From contig NZ_PYAX01000014.1 in NCBI RefSeq assembly GCF_003014735.1, positions 1 to 64,000 of the forward strand: a stretch of DNA of 64,000 bases, in the 5' to 3' direction. Position numbers and translations under genes: made by a program. This document shows positions 42,410-51,394 of the stretch, in pieces. How positions within the stretch are numbered: position 1 is the stretch's first letter; every line of letters starts with the position of its first letter. A model generated the notes under the pieces. It was given only the letters and a program-made list of their open reading frames with translations, did not search any database and was not told where the DNA came from. The DNA is from Saccharothrix carnea. Lineage in GTDB: Bacteria; Actinomycetota; Actinomycetes; Mycobacteriales; Pseudonocardiaceae.

Positions 42410-43984
42410 TCAGATGGCGGTGAGGGTCAGCGTCGCGGTGTAGGTGCCCGCGAGCGTCGAGGTCGGCACCTTCAGCGCCAGGTCGGCGCCGAGGTTCGCG
42501 GTGCCGTTGCCGCCCAGGGCGGCGGCCGTGGCCAGCGTCCGGGCGGTGGACAGGCCGAGGCCCGCACCCTGACCCGGCACGACGGCGTCGGCCGGCTCGA
42601 CCGTCGGGCCGGCGGTGATGTTCTGCACCGGCGACTTGTCGACGACCTTCGGCGACCAACCGAGGTTGGCGCCGTTGATGGCGTTGGTGCCGCTGGCGAA
42701 GTCCGTCACCTGGCCGGAGACGTTCCAGCCCGGGTTGCCGGCACGGGTGTCGGTGACCGTGATCGGGTTGAGCGCACCGGCCGTGGTCAGCAGCGAGCCA
42801 TCGGCGGCCATGACCGGCGAGGGCAGGACCACGTTCTGGTTCGCCACGCTGATCAGCAGCTCACCGGCGAGCACCTCGGTGGTGATGGTCTCCGAGGCCG
42901 AGACACCCGCGAACGGCGTGATCTCCAGCGCCACACCGGCCGAGACCGAGGTCTCGAACGCGGCGGCGTTGGCGGGCACGAAGCGCGCGGAGAAGCTGTG
43001 CGCGCCCACGGCCAGCGTCGCCGCGGTCAGGGTGGCGGTGCCGCCGGAGACCGCGACCGGGTTGCCCAGGTTGTTCGCACCGTCGAGGAACTGCACGGTG
43101 CCCGCCGCGGTGGCCGGGGCCACGGTGGCGCTCAGCGTCACGGACGAGTACTGCGCCGCCGTGCCGCTCGGGGTGACCGCGAGGGCGGTCGTGGTCGGCG
43201 TCGCCACCGGGGCGTTGACCTGGTAGGACACCGCCGGCGAGGTGGAGCCGGAGATGTTCGCGGCGGAACCGGTGAACACCGCGGTCAGCGAGCGGGTGCC
43301 CGCCGGGAGGTCCGAGGTGGTCAGGGAGGCGACGCCGTTGTTCACCGCGACGGCCGCGCCGAGGTCGGCCGCGCCGTCCTTGAACTGCACCGTGCCGGTG
43401 GCCGAGGCCGGGGACACGGTGGCGGTGAGCGTGACCGGGGTGCCCGCGGTGACCGGGGCGTTCGGCGACACGGCCAGCGCGGTGCTGGTCGTCACCGGCG
43501 CGTTCGGGTCCGTGGTGCTCCACGCGGTCGCGCTGGTGAAGTACAGCTCACGGGTGAAGGTGCCCTTGGTCTCGCCGGTGAACAGGTCGACGCAGTTCAC
43601 CGCGATGGTGTACGTGCCGGGCACGACCGTGGTGCTGTTGTCGACCGCGATGTCCTTGAAGGACAGGCCCTGCAGCACGGTGATCGGGGCGGAGCTGGAG
43701 AAGCCGACGTCGGTCGGCGTGGTGCCGATCAGGCCGTTCTCGAAGCCGCCGGGGCCGTAGACGAACAGGTTGTAGCCGTCCGAGTCGGAGGTGCAGCCCG
43801 CCGACGTGGTGTAGGACGGCGCCTCGACGTCGGAGCCGGACTGCTTGCTGACGGTGAGCGTGCCCAGGTCGCCCGTGGGAGGGGCGGCCAGGGCGACGCC
43901 CGCCGTGCCGAGGGTGGCCGCGGCCAGGGCCGCGAGCGCGATGGCGCCGCCTGCGAGGCGACGGATGACGGTGTTTCCGCGCAC
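42410..43984 (-). CDS. Secreted Ig-repeat protein with C-terminal WxL-like domain
   Basis: 524 aa. Signal peptide to about residue 33; repeat domain (about 38-150) nearly identical in places to that of the LASTG protein (DGYNLFVYGPGGFENGLIGT); two bacterial Ig-like domains (about 160-340, ALAVSPNAPVTAGTPVTLTA, TVQFKDGAADLG, SLTAVFTGSA); and a C-terminal region (about 345-524) with ITVTDTRAGNPGWNVSGQV and VPTSTLAGTYTATLTLT, the pattern of WxL domains although the WxL tripeptides are modified. GTG 43984 has GGAAGG upstream. Probably cell-wall bound through the DUF916-like neighbour. Confidence 0.78.
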   Translation of the reverse strand: MRGNTVIRRLAGGAIALAALAAATLGTAGVALAAPPTGDLGTLTVSKQSGSDVEAPSYTTSAGCTSDSDGYNLFVYGPGGFENGLIGTTPTDVGFSSSAPITVLQGLSFKDIAVDNSTTVVPGTYTIAVNCVDLFTGETKGTFTRELYFTSATAWSTTDPNAPVTTSTALAVSPNAPVTAGTPVTLTATVSPASATGTVQFKDGAADLGAAVAVNNGVASLTTSDLPAGTRSLTAVFTGSAANISGSTSPAVSYQVNAPVATPTTTALAVTPSGTAAQYSSVTLSATVAPATAAGTVQFLDGANNLGNPVAVSGGTATLTAATLAVGAHSFSARFVPANAAAFETSVSAGVALEITPFAGVSASETITTEVLAGELLISVANQNVVLPSPVMAADGSLLTTAGALNPITVTDTRAGNPGWNVSGQVTDFASGTNAINGANLGWSPKVVDKSPVQNITAGPTVEPADAVVPGQGAGLGLSTARTLATAAALGGNGTANLGADLALKVPTSTLAGTYTATLTLTAI

Positions 43985-44017
43985 AGTTGACCTTCCGGAG
44001 ATGGTGGTGCCGGCCGA

Positions 44018-45001
44018 CTACGGCGCGGGCGGGGTGACGAGCTGGGTGCTGCCGCAGTTCGGGTTGACGCCGAAGCCGTACTGCGTGATGACGTCGGTCT
44101 TCGCGCAGATGAGCGAGTCACCGCCGGTGAAGACCTGGTCGTAGAGCGCCTCGCCGAGCTTGGTGGTGGGCACCACGTTGTAGACGTCGCGCTTGAACGT
44201 CGACGCGGTGTTGAGCACCGACGGCGGCACGCCGTTGAACGTGGCCAGCACGGCCTTGCCCTGCGCGGCCGGCGCGTTGCCGTAGATCTGCGAGACGTAC
44301 ACGGCGATCGAGTACGGCAGGATGTGCTTGGTGTCGGTCAGGTAGGTGCCGACGTGCTCCTGGATCGGCTGGCCGTTGACGTCCACGTCGACCACGCACG
44401 GGAACTGCGTGGTGTAGTTGGCCGTGTTGGTGAGGCCCAGCTGCTTGAGGAAGAAGTCGCGGCTGCCCGAGCCGAACTGCGGCAGCAGCGGCTTGAAGTT
44501 GGTGCCGACGCCCGGCGCGGTGCAGTTGTAGATCGACTTCAGCTGCGCCGTGGTGAGCTTCTTGCTGACCGTGCTGTCGCTGCGGACGGCGTAGGTCATG
44601 GCGTCCACCGCGAACGGGATGTAGGTCAGGTTCTTGCCCGCGTAGGACGAGGCGTTGTTCGACGACGAACGCGCGGCCTGCACGCAGTTGTCGCCCGCCT
44701 CGACCGACGTGACCAGCGCGGTCACGCCGGCACCGGAGGAGGCCGGTCTCGGGATGGTGCAGCCGGTCGCCTTGGTGGTGATGTTGTCCGAGCCGCGGGC
44801 GTCGTAGGAGCCCATGACCTTGGTGCCGTTGACGAGCACCGCGTCGGACAGGCCGTTCATCACCGTCTGGGTGGTGTCCGAGCCGACGATGGCGATGTCG
44901 CGGTAGGCCGGCGTGCCGACCGGGTCGGCCTGGGCCGGGGACGCCACGAGGGCGACGGCGGCGACGGCGGCAGCCGCCGCGCCGAGCATGCGCTTGCTCA
45001 C
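44018..45001 (-). CDS. PstS-like substrate-binding protein (third, secreted)
   Basis: 327 aa. Signal peptide (AAAAAVAAVALVASPAQA) and a periplasmic-binding fold of the phosphate-binding type: IVGSDTTQTVMNGLSDA, YIPFAVDAMTYAVRSDS, TTAQLKSIYNCTAPG, LLPQFGSGSRDFFLKQLG. No lipobox and no C-terminal anchor, so it may be soluble or held by its partners. Cys pairs suggest disulfides. GTG 45001. It starts a subcluster after a 237-bp gap and precedes the WxL-like protein by 33 bp. Confidence 0.8.
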   Translation of the reverse strand: MSKRMLGAAAAAVAAVALVASPAQADPVGTPAYRDIAIVGSDTTQTVMNGLSDAVLVNGTKVMGSYDARGSDNITTKATGCTIPRPASSGAGVTALVTSVEAGDNCVQAARSSSNNASSYAGKNLTYIPFAVDAMTYAVRSDSTVSKKLTTAQLKSIYNCTAPGVGTNFKPLLPQFGSGSRDFFLKQLGLTNTANYTTQFPCVVDVDVNGQPIQEHVGTYLTDTKHILPYSIAVYVSQIYGNAPAAQGKAVLATFNGVPPSVLNTASTFKRDVYNVVPTTKLGEALYDQVFTGGDSLICAKTDVITQYGFGVNPNCGSTQLVTPPAP

Positions 45002-45238
45002 TGCGGTTATCCTTTTCTGCGCAGAGGTCGAGCGGACTGCGTGTCCACTCGTCGATCGGTGCGGTCACGCGCACCGGTGTCTGTTCTCGTCCGTCCGGTT
45101 CGTGCTGGAGCGGCAACTCCGGCACGGCCGGGCGGTCGGCCTCACCTCCTCCTCGTGGCCCGAGGCCCTCGTCAGGTGTGTCGGTCGGCGGGTGTCCGCC
45201 CGCTCACCCCGCGGTGAACTGCGGACGAACGCCGCCCG

Positions 45239-47605
45239 TCACGAGCCGCCCCGGCCGCCGAACCGCTGCACCAGCGGTCCCGCGCCGGTGGCCAGGCCGC
45301 CCGCCACGAGCAGTCCCGCGAGCAGGTGCCGCAACCACCAGCCGACCGGGTTCGCGGGCGTGTCCTCGACCTGCGCGACCGGGGTGGACTTCGTGGACGG
45401 CACGGCCGCCTCGACAGGTGGCTTCGCGGGCGCGGGCGGCGCGACCGCGCGGGTCGTCGCACGGGGACGGTTCGCCGCGGGCGGTGCGGCGGCGGTTTCC
45501 CCACCCGGCGTCGGCAGCACGATCGGCTTGCCCGCGTCGCGCTCGACCACCCCGGCCGCGTCGGCGGCCTGCCGGCGCATCCCGTCCGGCAGCGGCAGGT
45601 AGCCCAGCGGCAGCCGGCCGACGCCCTCGCCGCGCTGCTGGCCCGTCCCGGTGGCGTACCGGAGGAACCCGGCGTACTCGGCGCCCTCGGCCGCGGTCAT
45701 CTCCGAAGGCACGGCGGCCGCGTAGGTGACGGCGGGCAGCGGGTACGCGTCGGCGGCCTTCGTGGTCGGGTTGGTCCGGCCGACGCCCTGAACGTCGGTG
45801 GGGGTCAACTGGCCCACCGCCGCGCGCAGGCCCGCGTCGTCTGGCGCGACGAAGTTGCCGGCGGCGTTGCGCAGCTTGGCGGTCGGCAGGCCGTACCGGG
45901 CGGCGGTCGCGGTGTCGACCACGGCCAGCAGGCTGCGTTCGCCGGCGGGCTGGCGCGGCACGCGGGTGTAGCCCGGCTTGGTCGGGTCCGCCTGGTCGGG
46001 CAGGCCGCTCGGCGACCGGCCGAGGGTGTCGCCGCGGCTGATCGCCCGGCCGGCCTCGTGCAGGTCGGCGGCCAGCGGCCGGGCGGTGAGCGCGCAGTCC
46101 GGCCCGAGCGGGAACGGCAGCGGCTTGCAGCTCAGGTCCTGCTTGGGGAAGTTCTGCACCGGCAGGTCCAGCCCGCGGTAGTGCTGGTTGACCACCATGC
46201 CCGCCGGGTCCGGCTCGCCGTCGAGGAACGCGCGGGCGTCCGGGTCGGCGTCGATCCACGTCCACAGCGCGGCGGTCAGGTCGAAGTCGACTGACGGTAC
46301 GAGCACGTCCAGCGTGTTCATCAGCGCGCCGTAGGTCTGGAACTGCTCGTTCAGCGCGAGGAACTCCGGGTCCTCGTTGAGCCGGCGCGCGTTGGTCGCG
46401 AGGTAGGGCTGGTTGCCCGGCACGGCGTCGCGGTAGGACTGGGTGAGCAGCTTGGCCACGAGCCTCGGCGTCAGCCTCAGCTCGGTGAGGGGCTGCCCGT
46501 CGAGCCGCCAGACGTCCTCCGGCTCAACCGCGGGGCCGCGGGACTGCCGTTCCATGATGAACGCGATCGCGAGCCCGGACACCGCGATCGGCGCATAGAC
46601 CACCGGGCGCTGCGGCGTGGACGGCTGGGGCTCGCTCAGGAACACCATGCCCGGTGTCGGGGCGGCGAGCCGTTCGCGGCTGATCCGGTCGGACACCCTG
46701 GTGTAGCCGAACACCGTGCCGCCGTCGGCGCACAGCGCGGGCTGCCAGCGGCCGACCGCGTCGGCCACGAACTCGTGCCCGGCCAGCGAGCGCTCCGCCG
46801 CGCCGATCGGGCAGGCCGCGCCGACCGCGCGGAAGTCGAGCTTGAACGGGATGGCGGCGCGCCAGTTGCCGGCGCTCAGCGGCGAGGAGTCCAGGTTGTT
46901 GCTGGTGTGGTCCACGCCGGGCTTGCGGCCGTTGACCTCGGTGTCGCCGCGCGGCACGACGACCAGCCAGCAGTGCCGGGGCTTGCCCGCGTCCGGGCCG
47001 GAGGTGCGCACCTCGCCGCAGCCGAGGCCGAACGCCTCCAGCGCGGTCTGCACCTCGAAGTCCAACTCGCCGGTGCCGTCCGGGCGGGTCTTGGCGAACG
47101 GCACCTCGTTGGTGGTGCCCGCGTCGAAGTACGTGCCGAACGACTTGGTCCGCTTGCCGTTCGAGGCGTGGAACTCGGCGTACTCCGCGCCGCTGGTGGG
47201 CACCGGCACCGTCTCGTCCGGGTCCGCCGGGTCGCTGTAGGCGATCTGCCTGCTCTTGGTGAAGTTGCCGAGGCCGAGGCCGTTCTGCCCCTCCAGGCCG
47301 CCGAACTGGCACTGCTCGCGGGTCGGGCCGGCCGGGTCGTCGCCCCAGCACTGCATGACCTGCAGGTAGTTGGTGGCGAACCGACCGACCGGGCCGGTCT
47401 CGCGGCCACCGGTCCAGGTCAACCGGACCGTCTGGTTGATCAGGTCCTTCGTGTGCGACACGGTGATCCGCAGGTCCTCGAACTCACCGTGCCCGGACTT
47501 GGTGACCGCGGACGACGACGTCTGCGCGTCGACCGGCGCCGCCGGGACCAGGGCGATCCCCGAGGTCACGAGCAGTGCGGCCAGCAGCAACCGGAGGGTG
47601 GTCAT
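45239..47605 (-). CDS. Large PstS-like membrane-anchored protein
   Basis: 788 aa. Signal peptide (LLLAALLVTSGIALVPAAPVDA); an N-terminal beta-rich domain of about 300 residues (ITVSHTKDLINQTVRLTWTG onward) with no family I know; then PstS-like landmarks (VVYAPIAVSGLAIAFIME, LTPRLVAKLLTQSYRDAV, and near the end GEGVGRLPLGYLPLPDGM); a Pro/Ala stalk; a C-terminal helix (LLAGLLVAGGLATGAGPLV). Twice the usual PstS length. ATG overlaps the pstS-like stop by four bases. Likely a surface-exposed binding or adhesive subunit; function not known. Confidence 0.72.
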   Translation of the reverse strand: MTTLRLLLAALLVTSGIALVPAAPVDAQTSSSAVTKSGHGEFEDLRITVSHTKDLINQTVRLTWTGGRETGPVGRFATNYLQVMQCWGDDPAGPTREQCQFGGLEGQNGLGLGNFTKSRQIAYSDPADPDETVPVPTSGAEYAEFHASNGKRTKSFGTYFDAGTTNEVPFAKTRPDGTGELDFEVQTALEAFGLGCGEVRTSGPDAGKPRHCWLVVVPRGDTEVNGRKPGVDHTSNNLDSSPLSAGNWRAAIPFKLDFRAVGAACPIGAAERSLAGHEFVADAVGRWQPALCADGGTVFGYTRVSDRISRERLAAPTPGMVFLSEPQPSTPQRPVVYAPIAVSGLAIAFIMERQSRGPAVEPEDVWRLDGQPLTELRLTPRLVAKLLTQSYRDAVPGNQPYLATNARRLNEDPEFLALNEQFQTYGALMNTLDVLVPSVDFDLTAALWTWIDADPDARAFLDGEPDPAGMVVNQHYRGLDLPVQNFPKQDLSCKPLPFPLGPDCALTARPLAADLHEAGRAISRGDTLGRSPSGLPDQADPTKPGYTRVPRQPAGERSLLAVVDTATAARYGLPTAKLRNAAGNFVAPDDAGLRAAVGQLTPTDVQGVGRTNPTTKAADAYPLPAVTYAAAVPSEMTAAEGAEYAGFLRYATGTGQQRGEGVGRLPLGYLPLPDGMRRQAADAAGVVERDAGKPIVLPTPGGETAAAPPAANRPRATTRAVAPPAPAKPPVEAAVPSTKSTPVAQVEDTPANPVGWWLRHLLAGLLVAGGLATGAGPLVQRFGGRGGS

Positions 47606-49164
47606 CTGTCGCCTTCCCGTCTGCGCAGCCGCCGGGCGACCAGCGGCGGTCCCACCACGAGCGCGGCGATCAGCACCGCGGCCACCGCGACCAGCAGCGC
47701 GGTGTTGTCGTCACGCAGGTCCACCGAGACGGGCGTCGCGTAGGCCTCTTCCCGTGCCCGCCGCGCCACGCCGGAGCTGGACTCGTCGGCCGCCGCGTCC
47801 TCGGCCGCCGCTTCCTCACCGGGCGCCTGCTCCTCGACCACGGCGGCTTCCTCTTCCGCGACCGGGGCGTCACCGCCGCCGGTGGTGGTCTTGGTCGGTT
47901 CCTTGGCGCCGCCGGTGGCGTCCTCGCACTGCACCGGTCCCTGCTTGTCGCAGTCCTTCGGCTGCTCCGCGGTGACCGCCAGGGTGTTCGTCCCGTCCGC
48001 GGAGAAGGTCGGGTTGTTGCACTTGCCGAGGTCCTTGCTCTGCTTGGTCGTGCCGGGGATCTTCGCCACCTGGTCCATCCCGGCCCGCACCAGGTTGATC
48101 GGCAGCGGCGAGTACCCGAGCAGGTCGGCCTGCTTCTGCCCCTCGCACAGGAAGTAGTAGGCGAAGTCGGACAGCGTCCGACCCTTGTCCTCGGTGAACT
48201 TCCCGGTCGTCACGGTCGGCAGGATCATGTAGCTGTAGCTGGACATCGGGTAGCTGCGCGCGTCCTGGTTGCCGTAGACCTGGCTGAGGTCCTGGGTCAG
48301 GTCCGGGTTGACCTTCGCCGCCAGCAACGCCACCGCCACCGCCGAGGCCTTCGGCTCGACGTAGTAGCCCTTGGCGTTGAGCAGCTTGGCCACCGGGAAC
48401 TGCGCGGCGCGGGCGTAGGAGTACTCGACGTAGGTGATCGAGCCCTCGGTGCCCTCCTGCCGCACGTAGTTCGCCACGCCGGTCGAGTAGTGCTGGCCGA
48501 CCACCGGAGGGATCGTCGGGTAGTTGGACGTGAAGCCGCACGGCGTGGCGCGCTTGGCGCGGCGGCAGAAGTCGTCCCACAGCCCGGGGTGCTGACTCGC
48601 CATCCACGACGTGAACTGGGCGGTCGTGCCGGAGCCATCGGCGCGGACCACCGGGGTGACCTTGCGGTCGGGCAGCTTGAGGCCGGGGTTGTCGCGGGCG
48701 ATCGCCGGGTCGGCCCAGGACGTGATCACCCCGGTGAAGATCTTGGTCACGACCTCGCCGGACAGCCGCAGGTTGGTGACCCGCTTGCCGCCGATCTTGA
48801 GGTTGTACATCAACGACGTGCCACCGGCGACGATCGGCATGTAGGCGTACGTGCCCTCCTTCGGCGGCACGTCGCGCACCCCGCCGTCGGTCAGGCCGTA
48901 CGGGATCTCCGACACGGCGAAGTCGACCTGGCCCGCCTTGAACTGGTTGCGGCCGTCGCTGGAGCCGGTGCCGCTGAAGCTGATCCGCATGCCGTACTGG
49001 GCGACGTTGGTCTTCCACTGGTCGAGCGCGTTGCTGCTCCACGTGGAGCCGCTGCCGCTGATCGGCGTGTACGCCTGCGCCGCCCGCGCGGGCGCGGCGA
49101 GGGCCAGCACCAGGCCGACGACGGCCACGAGGCTCAAAGGCCGGGTGATCATGACTCTCCTCAT
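47602..49164 (-). CDS. PstS-like phosphate-binding protein with C-terminal membrane anchor
   Basis: 520 aa. Signal peptide, then a PstS fold: TPISGSGSTWSSNALDQW, GQVDFAVSEIPYGL, RADGSGTTAQFTSWM (the SGT phosphate-binding motif), VEYSYARAAQFPVAKL, SYSYMILPT. It lacks the lipobox of ordinary PstS and ends instead in an Ala/Glu-rich stalk, a transmembrane helix (LLVAVAAVLIAALVVGPPLV) and RRLRRREGDR. ATG 49164 overlaps the pstA stop; ATG 49152 with AGGAGAG is an alternative start. Confidence 0.85.
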   Translation of the reverse strand: MRRVMITRPLSLVAVVGLVLALAAPARAAQAYTPISGSGSTWSSNALDQWKTNVAQYGMRISFSGTGSSDGRNQFKAGQVDFAVSEIPYGLTDGGVRDVPPKEGTYAYMPIVAGGTSLMYNLKIGGKRVTNLRLSGEVVTKIFTGVITSWADPAIARDNPGLKLPDRKVTPVVRADGSGTTAQFTSWMASQHPGLWDDFCRRAKRATPCGFTSNYPTIPPVVGQHYSTGVANYVRQEGTEGSITYVEYSYARAAQFPVAKLLNAKGYYVEPKASAVAVALLAAKVNPDLTQDLSQVYGNQDARSYPMSSYSYMILPTVTTGKFTEDKGRTLSDFAYYFLCEGQKQADLLGYSPLPINLVRAGMDQVAKIPGTTKQSKDLGKCNNPTFSADGTNTLAVTAEQPKDCDKQGPVQCEDATGGAKEPTKTTTGGGDAPVAEEEAAVVEEQAPGEEAAAEDAAADESSSGVARRAREEAYATPVSVDLRDDNTALLVAVAAVLIAALVVGPPLVARRLRRREGDR

Positions 49165-50219
49165 CTCGACCGCCCGCCGGGGCCGCGGCCACCGACCACT
49201 CGGGCGAGCACGAACAGCACCAGCACCAGGGCCATCAGCACGGCGGCGGCGCCGAAACCGCGCTGCTTCATGGTTTCCTCCGAAGACATGACCATCTGGA
49301 AGGTCGCCAGCGGCAGCGACACCTGGGAGTCCACGAACGGGTTCCAGTTCAGGTAGGGGGTGAAGCCGGCGGTGATCAGCACGGGCGAGGTCTCGCCGAC
49401 ACCGCGCGCGGTGGCCAGCAGCACGCTGGTGGTCAGGCCGGACCGCGCGGTCGGCAGCACCACGTGCCACACCGTGCGCAGCTGGCCCGAGCCCAGCGCC
49501 AGCGAAGCTTCCTTGAGCGAGCTGGGCACCAGCCGCAGCACCACGTCCGCCGCCCGGATCATGATCGGCAGCATCATCACGCTGATCGCGCAGCCCGCGG
49601 CGAAGCCGGAGCGCTCGAAGCCGAGCACGAGGATCAGCGAGGCGTAGATGAACAGGCCCGCCACGATGGACGGCAGCGCGGTCATCGCCTCGACCACCGT
49701 GCGGACGAGCCGGGTGAACAAACCCCTGGTCTCGTTGAGGAACACGGCGCAGGCCAGGCCCAGCGGCACGGTGATGACCAGCGCGATGGTGATCTGCTCC
49801 AGCGTGCCGACCGCGGCGTGCAGCACCCCGCCGAGCTCCAACGGGTCGAGCGTGCCCGCCGCCGCCATGTCGTCGGTGAAGAAGTTGAGGTGCCCCAGCG
49901 CTTCCGCGCCCATGACGATCGGGTACGCCACGATGAACACCAGCGCGCCGAGCGCCACCAGCGCCAGGCTGTGCACGACCGCGGAGGCGAGCCGGTCGCG
50001 CACGGCCAGCGCGTCGTCGTGCAGCGAGATCAGCAGCGCGTACAGGCCGAGGAACAGGGGGAACGCGATCGCGACGAACGCGACCGCGCCGCTGAACGGC
50101 GCGATCTGGTCGAACAGCAGGCCCGTCAACGCGATCGCGGCCGACGCCGCGCCCAGCGCCGACGCCAGGTCGGTGCGCCGCGCGCCGCCGGTCACCCGGC
50201 GCACTTCCGGTGCGGTCAT
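49161..50219 (-). CDS. pstA: Phosphate-type ABC permease PstA
   Basis: 352 aa, about seven transmembrane helices; longer than the usual 280-300 aa, with two extra N-terminal helices (residues 20-100). The EAA cytoplasmic loop is ADVVLRLVPSSLKEASLALGSGQ, and PSIVAGLFIYASLIL and GETSPVLITAGF are PstA signatures. Its ATG is one base from the pstC stop. Together with PstC and PstB it forms the import channel. Confidence 0.92.
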   Translation of the reverse strand: MTAPEVRRVTGGARRTDLASALGAASAAIALTGLLFDQIAPFSGAVAFVAIAFPLFLGLYALLISLHDDALAVRDRLASAVVHSLALVALGALVFIVAYPIVMGAEALGHLNFFTDDMAAAGTLDPLELGGVLHAAVGTLEQITIALVITVPLGLACAVFLNETRGLFTRLVRTVVEAMTALPSIVAGLFIYASLILVLGFERSGFAAGCAISVMMLPIMIRAADVVLRLVPSSLKEASLALGSGQLRTVWHVVLPTARSGLTTSVLLATARGVGETSPVLITAGFTPYLNWNPFVDSQVSLPLATFQMVMSSEETMKQRGFGAAAVLMALVLVLFVLARVVGGRGPGGRSR

Positions 50220-50220
50220 C

Positions 50221-51231
50221 TCAGTCGCTCCCCTGGCCGGACCGGCTGCGCGCGATGACCGCGGAGGCGGCGAAGTTGACCAGCAGCGTCAGCACGAACA
50301 GCGCCAGGCCCGCCGCCATCAGCGCGGACAGGCCGAACGGGCTGGCCGCGCCCCACCGCTGGGCGATGAGCGCGGACACGGAGTTGCCGCCGCTGCCGAG
50401 GATCTGGGTGTGGATGGCGAAGACCGGCGCGATGATCATGGCCACCGCGATGGTCTCGCCGAGCGCCCGGCCGAGGCCGAGCATCGTGCCGCCGATCATG
50501 CCGCTGCGACCGAACGGCAGCACCACGCTGCGGATCACGCCCCACTTGGTGGCGCCGAGCGCGTGGGCGCCCTCGCGTTCCCCTTGCGGCGCCTGGGTGA
50601 ACGACTCGCGCATCACCGAGCAGATGAACGGCATCACCATGAACCCGACCACCAGTCCCGCCCAGAACGTCGAGGTGACGTAGGCGGCGTCGGTGGACAG
50701 CGGGTTGTCCGGGTCGGCGCCCTCGACGTCGAGGAACGGGATCCAGCCGAACTGGATCGACAGCCACCGCGGCACGTCCACGCCCTGCCACTGCAGGAAC
50801 GTCGAGCCGAACAGCCCGTAGACCACGCTGGGCACCGCGGCCATCAGGTCGACCATGCTCGTCAGCGCCCGCCGGAGCCGCGGCGGCGCGTACTCGGAGA
50901 TGTAGAGCGCCACGCCGAGCGCCAGCGGGAACGCGATCACCAGCGCCACGGACGCGATCAGCACCGTGCCGACGAGGACCGCGGCGATGCCGAAGTCCAG
51001 CGAGTCCGGCTCCCACGTCTGCGTGGTGAAGAAGTCCAGGCCCGCCTCGGAGATCGCCGCCGCGCCACGCGTGGCCAGGAACAAGCCGACGGTGGCCATC
51101 ACGACCAGCACCGCGAGCCCGGCGAACCGCAGGACCAGCCGGAACAGCCGGTCGATCCCGCCGGGCGGCCCGACGCGCCGACGTGGGCCGTCGGCGCGTT
51201 CCGCGGGTGGTGCGCTGAGCGTTGCGGTCAT
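50221..51231 (-). CDS. pstC: Phosphate-type ABC permease PstC
   Basis: 336 aa with six to seven helices. PstC features: LMAAVPSVVYGLFGSTFL, the EAA loop EGAHALGATKWGVIRSVVLPF, and GLGRALGETIAVAMIIAP. First gene of the cluster; upstream lies a weak PHO-box-like sequence. The order pstC-pstA-pstS-like, with pstB displaced to the far end, differs from the usual pstSCAB. Confidence 0.92.
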   Translation of the reverse strand: MTATLSAPPAERADGPRRRVGPPGGIDRLFRLVLRFAGLAVLVVMATVGLFLATRGAAAISEAGLDFFTTQTWEPDSLDFGIAAVLVGTVLIASVALVIAFPLALGVALYISEYAPPRLRRALTSMVDLMAAVPSVVYGLFGSTFLQWQGVDVPRWLSIQFGWIPFLDVEGADPDNPLSTDAAYVTSTFWAGLVVGFMVMPFICSVMRESFTQAPQGEREGAHALGATKWGVIRSVVLPFGRSGMIGGTMLGLGRALGETIAVAMIIAPVFAIHTQILGSGGNSVSALIAQRWGAASPFGLSALMAAGLALFVLTLLVNFAASAVIARSRSGQGSD

Positions 51232-51312
51232 CTTCGGGAGCTCCGGGGTCCGCGGGCCGTGCTCGCCCGAGTCCGCGCAAGCACAACCCGTCGAGTTTTC
51301 GCGGCCCGGATG

Positions 51313-51334
51313 TCGGCATTAACAACGGACGAAC
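51313..51334 (-). promoter_or_regulatory. Weak candidate PHO box upstream of pstC
   Basis: On the minus strand GTTCGTCCGTT and GTTAATGCCGA are two adjacent 11-base units beginning GTT, resembling the GTTCACC-NNNN repeats bound by streptomycete PhoP. The first unit matches 5 of 7 positions, the second 3 to 4. It lies about 80 bases upstream of pstC. Low confidence. Confidence 0.3.
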
Positions 51335-51394
51335 GCGGGAAACGATCAGGGGGCGAATAGGCCGAACGGCAGCGCGGTGAACACCCGGATTCCG

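Noticed and set aside
45002..45238. Missing small gene in the gap between two PstS-like genes
   Set aside because: No frame with a ribosome binding site and plausible composition; only a short 6-bp hairpin is present, so it is taken as a leader or internal promoter region.
47575..49356. 593-codon plus-strand open frame
   Set aside because: Antisense to the PstS-like gene; no signal peptide, domain or ribosome binding site.
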